Shown here: positions 1 to 7,133 of the stretch, piece by piece
How positions within the stretch are numbered: position 1 is the first letter of the stretch
Layout: every line of letters begins with the position of its first letter
Source of the DNA: Phycisphaerales bacterium
Lineage (GTDB): Bacteria > Planctomycetota > Phycisphaerae > Phycisphaerales > UBA1924
Length of the DNA: 64,000 nt
Reading direction: 5' to 3'
Assembly (NCBI GenBank): GCA_020847535.1
Contig: JADLBU010000035.1
Coordinates: 1-64,000, forward strand
Notes under the pieces: model-generated
Database searches by the model: none
What the model was told of the DNA's origin: nothing
Seen by the model: the letters and a program-made list of their open reading frames with translations, nothing else
Program-made: the position numbers and the translations under genes

Positions 1-1
1 C

Positions 2-358
2 GCGGCGATCGTGAAGATCGGCAAGGACCTGCCCCCCGAGGTGCTGGCCGAATGCGCCACGCGGGCGCCCTACGCGGCGATCGTGAAGATCGGCAAGGAC
101 CTGCCCCCCGAGGTGCTGGCCGAATGCGCCACGCGGGAGCCCTCCGCGGCGATCGAGTACGTCGGCAAGGACCTGCCCCCCGAGGTGCTGGCCGAATGCG
201 CCACGCGGGCGCCCTCCGCGGCGATCGTGAAGATCGGCAAGGACCTGCCCCCCGAGGTGCTGGCCGAATGCGCCACGCGGGCGCCCTACGCGGCGATCGT
301 GAAGATCGGCAAGGACCTGCCCCCCGAGGTGCTGGCGTACTGCGAGGCTCGCAAGTAA
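2..358 (+). CDS. Tandem-repeat protein, 5' partial
   Basis: The frame is open to the left edge, so the start is missing. The visible 118 residues are almost entirely a 24-residue repeat with consensus IGKDLPPEVLAECATR then APYAAIVK; variants carry EPSAAIEY or APSAAIVK. The last unit ends LAYCEARK and then stops. The spacing and leucine/alanine pattern suggest short paired helices, as in DUF4116-like or other solenoid repeats, which usually mediate protein binding; this family assignment is weak. It lies 55 bp before the ParB-domain gene and points the same way. Near-identity of the repeats at DNA level implies recent expansion. Confidence 0.6.
   Translation, partial: AAIVKIGKDLPPEVLAECATRAPYAAIVKIGKDLPPEVLAECATREPSAAIEYVGKDLPPEVLAECATRAPSAAIVKIGKDLPPEVLAECATRAPYAAIVKIGKDLPPEVLAYCEARK
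11..345 (+). repeat. 72-bp direct tandem repeats (4.6 copies)
   Basis: Units begin at 11, 83, 155, 227 and 299, each 72 bp (24 codons), with the last one truncated. The core from ggcaaggacctgcccc through gccacgcggg is identical between units, including synonymous positions. Differences cluster in about 10 bp at each unit end. No unique spacers separate the units, so this is a coding minisatellite and not a CRISPR array. The array may continue left of the window. Confidence 0.95.
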
Positions 359-413
359 CCACCACACCGCCGGCGGTTGACGCCGCCCGCGGTGCTTTGA
401 CTCAAGGAGCACG

Positions 414-2147
414 ATGATGAAGAAGCGAATCAAGGCGGAGGAGAAGTCGGTGCCGGCGATTGCCGTCCTGCCCCGACCGGCGGAGGTTGACCAGGGCACG
501 GTGTTCGAGGTCAAGATCGCGGAGATCACGACCGACAACCGCAACGACCGACTCGTGAGCAACGCGACCGCCATTGCCGAGCTCGCCGAGAGCATGGCCA
601 GCCGCGGCCAGCTGCAGCCCATCGTCGTCGGCCTCCGTTCCGACGAGCAGGGCGAGACCGTCACGAAGTACATGCTGGTCGCCGGTCACCGACGGCTGGC
701 CGCCGCCAAGCTCCTGAAGTGGACCGAGATCCGGGCCGTCGTCCGGACCTACGCCAGCGATCATGAACTGCAGCTCGATCGCGCGACCGAGAACATCCAC
801 CGCGAGGACCTCAACGCAGTAGAACGAGCCTACGCGGTCGGCAGCATGATCGAGGCGGCGATGCCCGCCGCCCGGCAGGCCTTGGTGGATGAAGCGATCG
901 CCGGCAAGGCACTGGCATCCGACGACGTCGAAGACGTCAGGTACCTGGCCAAAGTCCGCCGGCGTGCGATCGAGATGGTCGCCCTCAAGGTCGGCAAGAG
1001 CGTCACCTGGGTCACCGACCATTCATATCTCTCGTCGCTCTCGGGCGAGGCACGCAAGCTCGTACTCAAGGAGCTGCTCCCGATCACCTACGCCCGGGAG
1101 ATCTGCAAGGTCGCCGACCCCGACCGCCGTGACGAGCTGGCGGTCATGTACGCCGCGCCCGACGAGCCAGGCGGTCGACCCGGCGACTTCGACGAGCTCC
1201 GCAACGCCGTGGCGGACAAGATCATGTCGCTCGCCCAGGTGCCGTGGAGGCTCGATGTCGCGTTCGCCAACGCGCCGGCGTGTCAGAGTTGCCCGAAGAA
1301 CTCGGCCAACAACACCGGCCTCTTTGAGCACTTCTCACCATGCCAGCGCGGCTATCACTCGCCCGGACCCGGATACAAGGAGCCCGAGGCCGGCGTCTGC
1401 ATGGATCGCACCTGCTTCAAAGAGAAGGCCGCGACCACCAACCGGCAGATCGGCGCCAAGGGCAAGTCGCTGGCGGCTCGAATCACCGCGCTCCCGAAGG
1501 CCGACCGCCCGGCGGCGATCACCGCGAAGACCATCGCGGACCTGGGCGAGAAGTTCAAGATCCAGGTTCCCAGGTACCTGGACGAATCTGACGTCGCCAG
1601 GCGTGTGAAAGAGGAGATGGCCAGGCGTCCCTCTGAGGAGAAGCCGTCGGCCGCGGCGACATCGAAGTCGTCGGCATCCGGCAAGCCATCGGCGGATCAG
1701 CTCGCCCGGAACGCTCACGACCAGAAGCTCAGGGAGTGGCAGCGGGAAATCACCCGCAAGATCAACAAGGTCTGTCAGGCCGACCCGCTCCGCGCCGCCG
1801 CGCTTCAAATCCTCGACTACGTGGTGGGCTGGGAGGCCCTTGGGGAAGAGCAGGCCCGCGGGACAAAGCCCCGGAAGGACGCGCTGCCGCCGGCGATCGT
1901 CCAGCAGCTCATCTCCTTTGTCGCCAAGCCGACGCTGGATGGATTCAAGCTCGCCGGCGAGCGGATCGCCCTCGACGCGTGGAACTGGCCATCCCCTCAC
2001 TGCGATGCGGTCGAGCGGCTCGCCCAGGCACTCGACATCAAGGTTGCCCCCCGTCCACAGCTCAAGCTCCCCGCTCCCAAAGCCCCCAAGAAAGCGGCCG
2101 GCAAGGCCTCCAAGGGCAAGGCACACGTCGAGGAAGATGACGATTGA
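414..2147 (+). CDS. ParB/Spo0J-type nuclease-domain protein of phage
   Basis: This 577-residue protein has an N-terminal ParB/Srx-fold domain (about residues 25-135) with the family's SRGQLQPIVV, AGHRRLAAAK and ENIHREDLNAVE signatures. A helical DNA-binding segment follows, and then a cysteine cluster (CQSCPKN, SPCQRGYH, VCMDRTC, about residues 290-350) that probably binds metal. The C-terminus is Lys/Ala-rich and ends in acidic residues. ParB-fold proteins bind DNA and use CTP; in phages they act in partition, transcription control or replication. The start follows a good Shine-Dalgarno (aaggagcacg). It heads a gene chain with 4-bp overlaps that runs to about 9.7 kb. No ParA partner is visible, so a partition role is unproven. 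Confidence 0.85.
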   Translation: MMKKRIKAEEKSVPAIAVLPRPAEVDQGTVFEVKIAEITTDNRNDRLVSNATAIAELAESMASRGQLQPIVVGLRSDEQGETVTKYMLVAGHRRLAAAKLLKWTEIRAVVRTYASDHELQLDRATENIHREDLNAVERAYAVGSMIEAAMPAARQALVDEAIAGKALASDDVEDVRYLAKVRRRAIEMVALKVGKSVTWVTDHSYLSSLSGEARKLVLKELLPITYAREICKVADPDRRDELAVMYAAPDEPGGRPGDFDELRNAVADKIMSLAQVPWRLDVAFANAPACQSCPKNSANNTGLFEHFSPCQRGYHSPGPGYKEPEAGVCMDRTCFKEKAATTNRQIGAKGKSLAARITALPKADRPAAITAKTIADLGEKFKIQVPRYLDESDVARRVKEEMARRPSEEKPSAAATSKSSASGKPSADQLARNAHDQKLREWQREITRKINKVCQADPLRAAALQILDYVVGWEALGEEQARGTKPRKDALPPAIVQQLISFVAKPTLDGFKLAGERIALDAWNWPSPHCDAVERLAQALDIKVAPRPQLKLPAPKAPKKAAGKASKGKAHVEEDDD

Positions 2148-2644
2148 ACAACGCGACGCAACAACCACCGCGGGCCGACTGGGTCCTGGCACTCCACCAC
2201 TTCCTGGCGGCCGTCATCAACGCGCCCGCCGGCGAGCTGGAGCTGATCGCCGAGCTCACCAGCGCGGCGATCGCCAGGCGGCGGAAGACACCCGACCGTG
2301 CACAGCTCGAGGTGGACCCGATGCCGGTCCGCGGCCGGCTCCAGGTCCTGGCGTGCCTGGACCCGGACTCGGCCGCGTCGGCGCCGGACAAGCTGACCCC
2401 GCGGCAGCTCATCCAGCTCTGCGGCGGATCGGTGCGCGTCATCCGTGACATCCTCGATCGATACGAGCTCACGCCCGAGGATCGCCACGACGTTGCCCTG
2501 GCCGACCTGTGGATCGCCAACGCCGTGAACGAGCTCAACCGGCGCTACTCGCTCCGCCGCGATCCCAACACCGCGGAGGTCCAGCTCCCCAACACCAGGG
2601 CCGGCCAGGGCGCCGTCGTCCCCGCAGCCAGGAAAGGCCCATGA
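2144..2644 (+). CDS. Hypothetical phage protein
   Basis: This 166-residue protein was not recognised. It uses a TTG start that overlaps the stop of the ParB-domain gene, which implies translational coupling. It is mostly helical and charged, with no cysteine cluster or membrane segment. The middle section (LTPRQLIQLCGGSVRVIRDI) looks like a small helical domain that could bind DNA. Its place between the ParB-like protein and DNA-processing genes suggests an early replication or regulatory role, which is context only. Confidence 0.65.
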   Translation: MNNATQQPPRADWVLALHHFLAAVINAPAGELELIAELTSAAIARRRKTPDRAQLEVDPMPVRGRLQVLACLDPDSAASAPDKLTPRQLIQLCGGSVRVIRDILDRYELTPEDRHDVALADLWIANAVNELNRRYSLRRDPNTAEVQLPNTRAGQGAVVPAARKGP

Positions 2645-2880
2645 CGATCGAACCCATCCTCACCAGCAACGACCAGGGCCGGGGCGATCTGCTCGAGCAG
2701 GTGGCGATGGACCTCTACGACGCCGCCCAGGACCTGCGCCGCCTGGTCATCAAGCCCGGCACGGTCCGCAGCGCCGACCTCGGCCACATCGGCGTCCGCA
2801 TGCACGACTGTCTTGTCATGCTCGAGCGTGCCGGCGTTCCCACCCCGCGTCTTCCCACACCCCAGGAGATGGATCGATGA
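2641..2880 (+). CDS. Small hypothetical phage protein
   Basis: This is a 79-residue acidic, helical protein not recognised as any family. The ATG overlaps the preceding stop (ATGA), and its own stop overlaps the next start in the same way. The longer open frame upstream of 2641 is a shadow of the previous gene. It sits in the early gene chain. Confidence 0.65.
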   Translation: MTIEPILTSNDQGRGDLLEQVAMDLYDAAQDLRRLVIKPGTVRSADLGHIGVRMHDCLVMLERAGVPTPRLPTPQEMDR

Positions 2881-3140
2881 GCGAACGCAAGATGTGCTCC
2901 GGATCGTGCCTCGCCAACGACTGGGCCCGAGATCCCCGGCGTGCCGGGTTCAAGCGGAACATCAACCTCGAGGTGGGCGGCGACGGTCAATCGGTCATCA
3001 TCGTGGCAACGCACGAAGACGGCCGCCGCATGCGAATGAACTTCAGCAGCGGCGATGCTCGCCGCCTGCTGGCGGACCTGCAGGCGGCGGCGACGATTCC
3101 AGCCCCTGGCTTCGATCCCTATGGAGTCATGAAGTCATGA
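2877..3140 (+). CDS. Small hypothetical phage protein
   Basis: This 87-residue protein has two N-terminal cysteines (MCSGSC) and then a beta-rich centre (INLEVGG, SVIIVATHEDG, RMRMNF). It could be a small DNA-binding or inhibitor fold, but no family was recognised. Overlapping ATGA junctions tie it to both neighbours, the unknown gene upstream and the nucleotidyltransferase downstream. Confidence 0.62.
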   Translation: MSERKMCSGSCLANDWARDPRRAGFKRNINLEVGGDGQSVIIVATHEDGRRMRMNFSSGDARRLLADLQAAATIPAPGFDPYGVMKS

Positions 3141-3790
3141 GCCAGGGCGATCGCATGCCGCTCGAGCTGGCCCAGCGCGTATCCGCCGGCCTGTTCACCA
3201 GGTGGAAGCTCGACCCCTCCCGGGTATTCGTCGTCGGCAGCCTCCGCCGCGCCCGGCTGGATTGCGGCGACATCGAGCTGCTCGCACCCGCGGCCTTCGG
3301 CGCCGGGACCGACACGCTCTATGAGACCATCCTCACCACGGTCACCAATCCAGGTCCGCCGAATGACCTGTTCAAGAGCACGCCGGACCCGAAGGACGCC
3401 GGCGATCGCTTCTGCCGCGCCGAGCGTGGCCTCAAGCCGGGATTCCTTGCGTGCGACCTGGCGGTGCCGTGCTGGGTCGGCACGCCGCGGGAGCGCACCG
3501 TCAAGGTCCAGATCTTCCGGTACACGCCAGAGAACCTCGGCTGGATGATGATCGAGAAGACCGGCCCGGTCTCATTCGGCAAGTGGTTCCTGTTCAAGTG
3601 GAAGCAGCGCCACTGCATCCCGACCGAGGACCGCCGGTTCCGCGCCTCGATCGACAACAACCTCGTCAACCTCGACCAGAAGCCCGTGCCGGTCACCAGC
3701 GAGGAGGAGGCCTTCCTCAAGTGCGGCACGGGATTCATTCACCCCACCCAGCGCGACGCCTTCATGGCCAGCGCCGGGCACAGCGACTGA
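3137..3790 (+). CDS. DNA polymerase beta/X-like nucleotidyltransferase
   Basis: This 217-residue protein carries the nucleotidyltransferase signature GSLRRARLDCGDIELL near residues 34-49: a GS motif followed by the acidic pair D45/E47. A third acidic strand, FLACDLAVP, lies near residue 110. That layout matches the Pol-X palm, which adds nucleotides to DNA or RNA using two metals. It lacks the 8-kDa and finger helix-hairpin-helix regions and is far shorter than bacterial PolX. The start at 3137 overlaps the upstream stop; the longer upstream open frame is a shadow. Adjacent ASCH, MmcB-like and RusA genes suggest repair or end-processing work. The substrate cannot be told from sequence. Confidence 0.78.
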   Translation: MSQGDRMPLELAQRVSAGLFTRWKLDPSRVFVVGSLRRARLDCGDIELLAPAAFGAGTDTLYETILTTVTNPGPPNDLFKSTPDPKDAGDRFCRAERGLKPGFLACDLAVPCWVGTPRERTVKVQIFRYTPENLGWMMIEKTGPVSFGKWFLFKWKQRHCIPTEDRRFRASIDNNLVNLDQKPVPVTSEEEAFLKCGTGFIHPTQRDAFMASAGHSD

Positions 3791-3805
3791 GCCAGGAGCC
3801 CCCGA

Positions 3806-4330
3806 GTGAAGTGCATTTCTCTATGGCAACCCTGGGCGACGCTGGTGTCGCTCGGCGAGAAGCGCGTCGAGACGCGGAGCTGGGAGACCAAATACCGCGG
3901 TCCCCTTGCCATCCACGCCGCCAAGAAATGGGACCGGCGCCTCGAAGAACTCAGCGTCACGAACCCAGCGATATTCGACGCCCTCACGCGGAGCGATGAA
4001 CTCCGTCGGCGCTTCACCGCGCCCGAAGAAGACCGGCTGGGCTTGTTGCGCTTATTGCCCACGGGATGCATCATCGCCACCTGCACCCTCGTCGCGTGCC
4101 TCCCAACTCCGAAGACGCCTCCGCCGTTCGGCCACTATTTCGACCTCTTCGATTCGCGGCGTTTGCCGTCGGCAGACCCTTCAGTCCGGTCGATCTCGCC
4201 GGCCGAGATGGTGCTCGGGGACTACTCGCCAGGCAGGTGGGCCTGGTTCCTGGATGACATCAAACCGCTGGCCAAGCCAATTCACTGCACGGGCCGGCAG
4301 CGGATCTTCGACGTCGAGGTGCCAGCATGA
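3806..4330 (+). CDS. ASCH-domain protein
   Basis: This 174-residue protein opens with the ASCH (PUA-like) pattern: ISLWQPWATLVSLGEKRVETRSW, then RGPLAIHAAK and the strand GCIIATCTLVACL. ASCH domains bind RNA or modified nucleosides, and some hydrolyse N4-acetylcytidine; many phages encode one. The start is GTG at 3806 with 'ccaggag' about 9 nt upstream. Its stop overlaps the MmcB-like gene. Neighbouring a nucleotidyltransferase, it may recognise the nucleic acid that enzyme acts on, which is inference. Confidence 0.85.
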   Translation: MKCISLWQPWATLVSLGEKRVETRSWETKYRGPLAIHAAKKWDRRLEELSVTNPAIFDALTRSDELRRRFTAPEEDRLGLLRLLPTGCIIATCTLVACLPTPKTPPPFGHYFDLFDSRRLPSADPSVRSISPAEMVLGDYSPGRWAWFLDDIKPLAKPIHCTGRQRIFDVEVPA

Positions 4331-5106
4331 GCCTCCGATTCGAGAGCGAGGTTCTGGACGCGCTGAAGGCCCACTTCCCCAAGGAGGCCTACTCCATCCT
4401 GCCTGGCGTGGCAGAGGCGACCGGCGGCGGTTGCCGCGTCGCCGACGCCCTGATGATGAGCCTCTGGAGATCCCGAGGCCTCGCCCTCACCGGCTTCGAG
4501 ATCAAGGTGTCCAGGCACGACTGGCTCCGCGAGCTGAAGGACCCCAGTAAGGCAGACCCGATCTGCAAGTTCTGCGACCACTGGTACATCGCCGTCGGTG
4601 ACCACGATGTCGCCAAGGTCGAGGAGCTCCCCGAGACCTGGGGCCTGATCGTCTGCGACGGCAAGAAGGTCAAGATCGTCAAGAAGGCCCCGAAGCTGTC
4701 GCCGGTGCCGATCTCCCGCGCCTTCCTCGCCAGCATCCTCCGCCGAGCCCAGGAGTACGTCGCCCCGCGCCCCGAGGTGACCGCCGCGGAGCGCGAGCTC
4801 CGGGAGGACCTCCGAAAGGAGATGGACGCACGCCTGGAGGCTGAGGGGAAATACAAGACCACCGAGCGCCTCCGGCAATCGGTCGCGGATTTCGAGACCG
4901 CCTCCGGCATCAAGATCACCGAGTACACCGGCCGCAACATGGGCGCCGCCGTCGCCGCGATGCAGGCGTTCGTCGGATACAGCAGCCTCGAGCGGAGGGT
5001 TGCCACGGCCCGCCGCGAAGCCGAGTCGCTCCGCCAGCTCGCCACGGATGCCGAGAAGTCGCTCGCCGAGCTGGCCAAAGCCGTCGGTCAGGAGGTGCCA
5101 TCTTGA
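4327..5106 (+). CDS. MmcB-like PD-(D/E)XK-fold DNA repair protein
   Basis: The first 130 of 259 residues resemble the MmcB family: GGGCRVADALMMS, then LTGFEIKVSRHDW and CDHWYIAVGD. D40, E58 and K60 form a plausible PD-(D/E)XK nuclease core. MmcB-type proteins act in DNA repair, and phages often carry relatives. The C-terminal half (about 150-259) is highly charged and predicted helical, possibly a coiled coil for oligomerisation. The ATG overlaps the ASCH stop, and its own stop overlaps the RusA start, so the three are co-translated. Actual nuclease activity is inferred. Confidence 0.78.
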   Translation: MSLRFESEVLDALKAHFPKEAYSILPGVAEATGGGCRVADALMMSLWRSRGLALTGFEIKVSRHDWLRELKDPSKADPICKFCDHWYIAVGDHDVAKVEELPETWGLIVCDGKKVKIVKKAPKLSPVPISRAFLASILRRAQEYVAPRPEVTAAERELREDLRKEMDARLEAEGKYKTTERLRQSVADFETASGIKITEYTGRNMGAAVAAMQAFVGYSSLERRVATARREAESLRQLATDAEKSLAELAKAVGQEVPS

Positions 5107-5618
5107 ACGAGACCATCACCCTCACTGTGTCGGGCATTCCGCACGGCCGCCCACGCCCGCTCGCCCGAGCTCGCCAGGGCAAGAACGGAAAGTGGTTCGC
5201 CCAGGTCTACCAGCCCAAGAAGCCCAGCCGGAGCGGTACCAAGGCGGAGAAGCGATGGGCAAAGGCCAACGCCTGGGCAGAGGCGGTCAGGCTAGCGACC
5301 TTCCAGAAGATGCCGGCGGAGCCGTGGACCGGCCCGATCTCGCTCACGATCGACGCCTATTTCCCCAGGCCTCAGGATCTCATGCGGAAGAAAGACCCCG
5401 ATGGTCCGATCCTGCACACCGTCAAGCCCGACCGCGACAACATCGACAAGGCAGTCATGGACGCGCTGAAGGAAGCGGGGCTGTTCAGAGACGACTGCCA
5501 AGTCTGCCAGGGCGCCGTGCGGAAGTGGTACGTCGCCAAGGGCTACGCGCCCGGCGTCGTGATCGTCGCCAGCAAGATTACCGCGGCGGAAGGAGCCACG
5601 CTCTATGGCCAGGCGTGA
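5103..5618 (+). CDS. rusA: RusA-family Holliday junction resolvase
   Basis: This 171-residue protein matches RusA endodeoxyribonucleases, dimeric Mg-dependent enzymes that cut Holliday junctions in phage recombination or before packaging. The diagnostic motif KPDRDNIDKAVMDALKEAG is present and is followed by RDDCQV, supplying the catalytic aspartates. The N-terminus is the usual beta hairpin (VSGIPHGRPRPLARAR). It is longer than E. coli RusA (120 residues) because of an insert rich in Lys/Trp (residues 30-65). The start is TTG, overlapping the MmcB-like stop. Confidence 0.88.
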   Translation: MNETITLTVSGIPHGRPRPLARARQGKNGKWFAQVYQPKKPSRSGTKAEKRWAKANAWAEAVRLATFQKMPAEPWTGPISLTIDAYFPRPQDLMRKKDPDGPILHTVKPDRDNIDKAVMDALKEAGLFRDDCQVCQGAVRKWYVAKGYAPGVVIVASKITAAEGATLYGQA

Positions 5619-6210
5619 GATTCCAGCGCACCTGAGCGGTTGCCCGGTCCAGGGCGGCCTGCCGGTTCCGATGGTCGTCTGCCCGGTGAAGGGGCGGATC
5701 GGCCTGGGGCCGGCGAAGTGGCCGGGCATGGATCTCCAGACCGAATGGGAGCCCGATCCCGATTGCCGAGTGCTCGACTTCGGCAAATACGACGAGGAGA
5801 AGCTCCGCCGGAGCATCGCCGAGCGCCGGTGCCATGTCTGCTGGGACGACACCGACGCCTCGGTTGTGTGCGTGCCTCGGTCGAGATGGCCGTATGAGGG
5901 CCAGACGATCGACATCGACGGCAGGACCTGTCCCATGGTGATTCAGCCGTGGGTGTGTGTGCCATGCCTGGCTTACGCCGTAGGCGCATGTCCCCCACTC
6001 GGGCGGGCGATCGCGGAAGGTCGCGGCCTGGTCTTCTACGTGAGAAGACACCGCCTGGTCTATACGCACTGGAAGCCGGCGAATCCAGAAGACCCCGCCC
6101 CGCCGGCGGGCGCCAAGGTCCTCTCGTTTATCAAGATCGCAATTCAGGAAGCAAATACGTTCCGCTTGGCTAGGTGGGCCAAGGTGTTCGGTCGCGAGGT
6201 GAAGCCATGA
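5605..6210 (+). CDS. Hypothetical zinc-binding phage protein
   Basis: This 201-residue protein is of unrecognised family. Two CxxC pairs, CHVC (about residue 76) and CVPC (about 119), are spaced like a zinc-binding knuckle. The segment between them contains DTDASVVCVPRSRW. The C-terminal third is basic. It overlaps the RusA 3' end by 14 bp and is followed by a start overlapping its own stop, so it belongs to the same transcript. Confidence 0.62.
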   Translation: MARREIPAHLSGCPVQGGLPVPMVVCPVKGRIGLGPAKWPGMDLQTEWEPDPDCRVLDFGKYDEEKLRRSIAERRCHVCWDDTDASVVCVPRSRWPYEGQTIDIDGRTCPMVIQPWVCVPCLAYAVGACPPLGRAIAEGRGLVFYVRRHRLVYTHWKPANPEDPAPPAGAKVLSFIKIAIQEANTFRLARWAKVFGREVKP

Positions 6211-6473
6211 CCATTGCACAGCTCAAAGCCGCGATCGAACACTTGCCAGATAACGCGCGTGTCCTCGTCGCCGCCAACTACGAAGAACACAAGGCCTGTG
6301 ATCGATATGGCCGGGAGCTCACCGCGGCGTACCGCGCCAAGGCCGCCGGCGATCTTGAATCCACTGACGACTACGTACCCCTCGAATCCATTTACCCGGT
6401 AGGCACCGGCGTCGAGCTGGAAGAAGTCGTTGTGATCTCAGCCTCGCACTTTGGGAGGGCCATCGATGGGTGA
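6207..6473 (+). CDS. Small hypothetical phage protein
   Basis: This 88-residue acidic protein starts MTIAQLKAAIEHLPDNARVL, a helix-then-strand opening seen in many small phage proteins of unknown role, where LKAAIEHLPDNA precedes a short beta region. The ATG overlaps the previous stop. Nothing else identifies it. Confidence 0.62.
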   Translation: MTIAQLKAAIEHLPDNARVLVAANYEEHKACDRYGRELTAAYRAKAAGDLESTDDYVPLESIYPVGTGVELEEVVVISASHFGRAIDG

Positions 6474-6918
6474 TCGCCCTTGGTGCACGCGCTGTAAGTC
6501 TCCGATTCCCAGCCGGCTGGCGGGCGATCTCTGCTATCGATGCGCCGCGCGTGACCGCAGCGACCAGGTCCTCCTCCGGCACTTCCGCGAAGACGACACG
6601 CCGTTCATGTTCGCCGGCTTCACCACCGGCAACACCACGACCACAGCAGATGCCCCGACACTGGAGTCGCTGCAGCGGACGCTCGCCGAGCTGGAGGCCA
6701 GGCCAAAGCCTGCCCACTGGGGCGAGGATCTTCACGTCACCGATGATTTCTACCGCCTCCTCCGCGAGCGGTGCAAGCCAATAGGGGCGGCGCCGGAGTG
6801 GTCGCTGTTCCTGCCAGGCATCCGCGTCATCGTCGACCTCGAGCCGGGTACCGAGCCCCCATGCCGCTGGCAGGCGCCCAGCAAACTCAAAGAGGAGCCA
6901 TCCGATGGACAACGCTGA
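6466..6918 (+). CDS. Small zinc-ribbon phage protein
   Basis: This 150-residue protein begins with a compact zinc ribbon: CTRCKSPIP, then LCYRC at residues 6-28. A helical middle part and a short hydrophobic strand (FLPGIRVIVDLEP) follow. Small ribbons of this sort may bind nucleic acid or protein. The start is ATG at 6466, inside the end of the upstream gene; a start 15 bp earlier is also possible. The family was not recognised. Confidence 0.6.
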   Translation: MGDRPWCTRCKSPIPSRLAGDLCYRCAARDRSDQVLLRHFREDDTPFMFAGFTTGNTTTTADAPTLESLQRTLAELEARPKPAHWGEDLHVTDDFYRLLRERCKPIGAAPEWSLFLPGIRVIVDLEPGTEPPCRWQAPSKLKEEPSDGQR

Positions 6919-7132
6919 ACACTGCGGCGCGTGCGGCCGCGCGTTGACCGAAGACGACCGGAGCGATCTGGGAATTGCCATGTACGAGGGCGAGATCGTC
7001 GCCAACAACGACACCGGTCCATGGGGCGGGCACCCCTGCTGCCCGGAGTGCTTCGAAAAGCACGAACGAGGCGAATTGAAGACCCGTCCGCTGTGGGTTT
7101 GGCCAGACGACAACTTTGTAGGAGCCTGCTGA
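6905..7132 (+). CDS. Small four-cysteine phage protein
   Basis: This 75-residue protein has a CGACG pair near residue 7 and a CCPEC pair near residue 46, forming a likely four-cysteine zinc site. The intervening segment is acidic. It overlaps the upstream gene by 14 bp and ends just before the HerA-like ATPase. Function is unknown; it could be an accessory of the ATPase, judging only from position. Confidence 0.6.
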   Translation: MDNAEHCGACGRALTEDDRSDLGIAMYEGEIVANNDTGPWGGHPCCPECFEKHERGELKTRPLWVWPDDNFVGAC

Positions 7133-7133
7133 A

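Noticed and set aside
11..345. Possible CRISPR array
   Set aside because: Units are directly adjacent, in frame, 72 bp long and lack unique spacers; they encode a continuous protein repeat.
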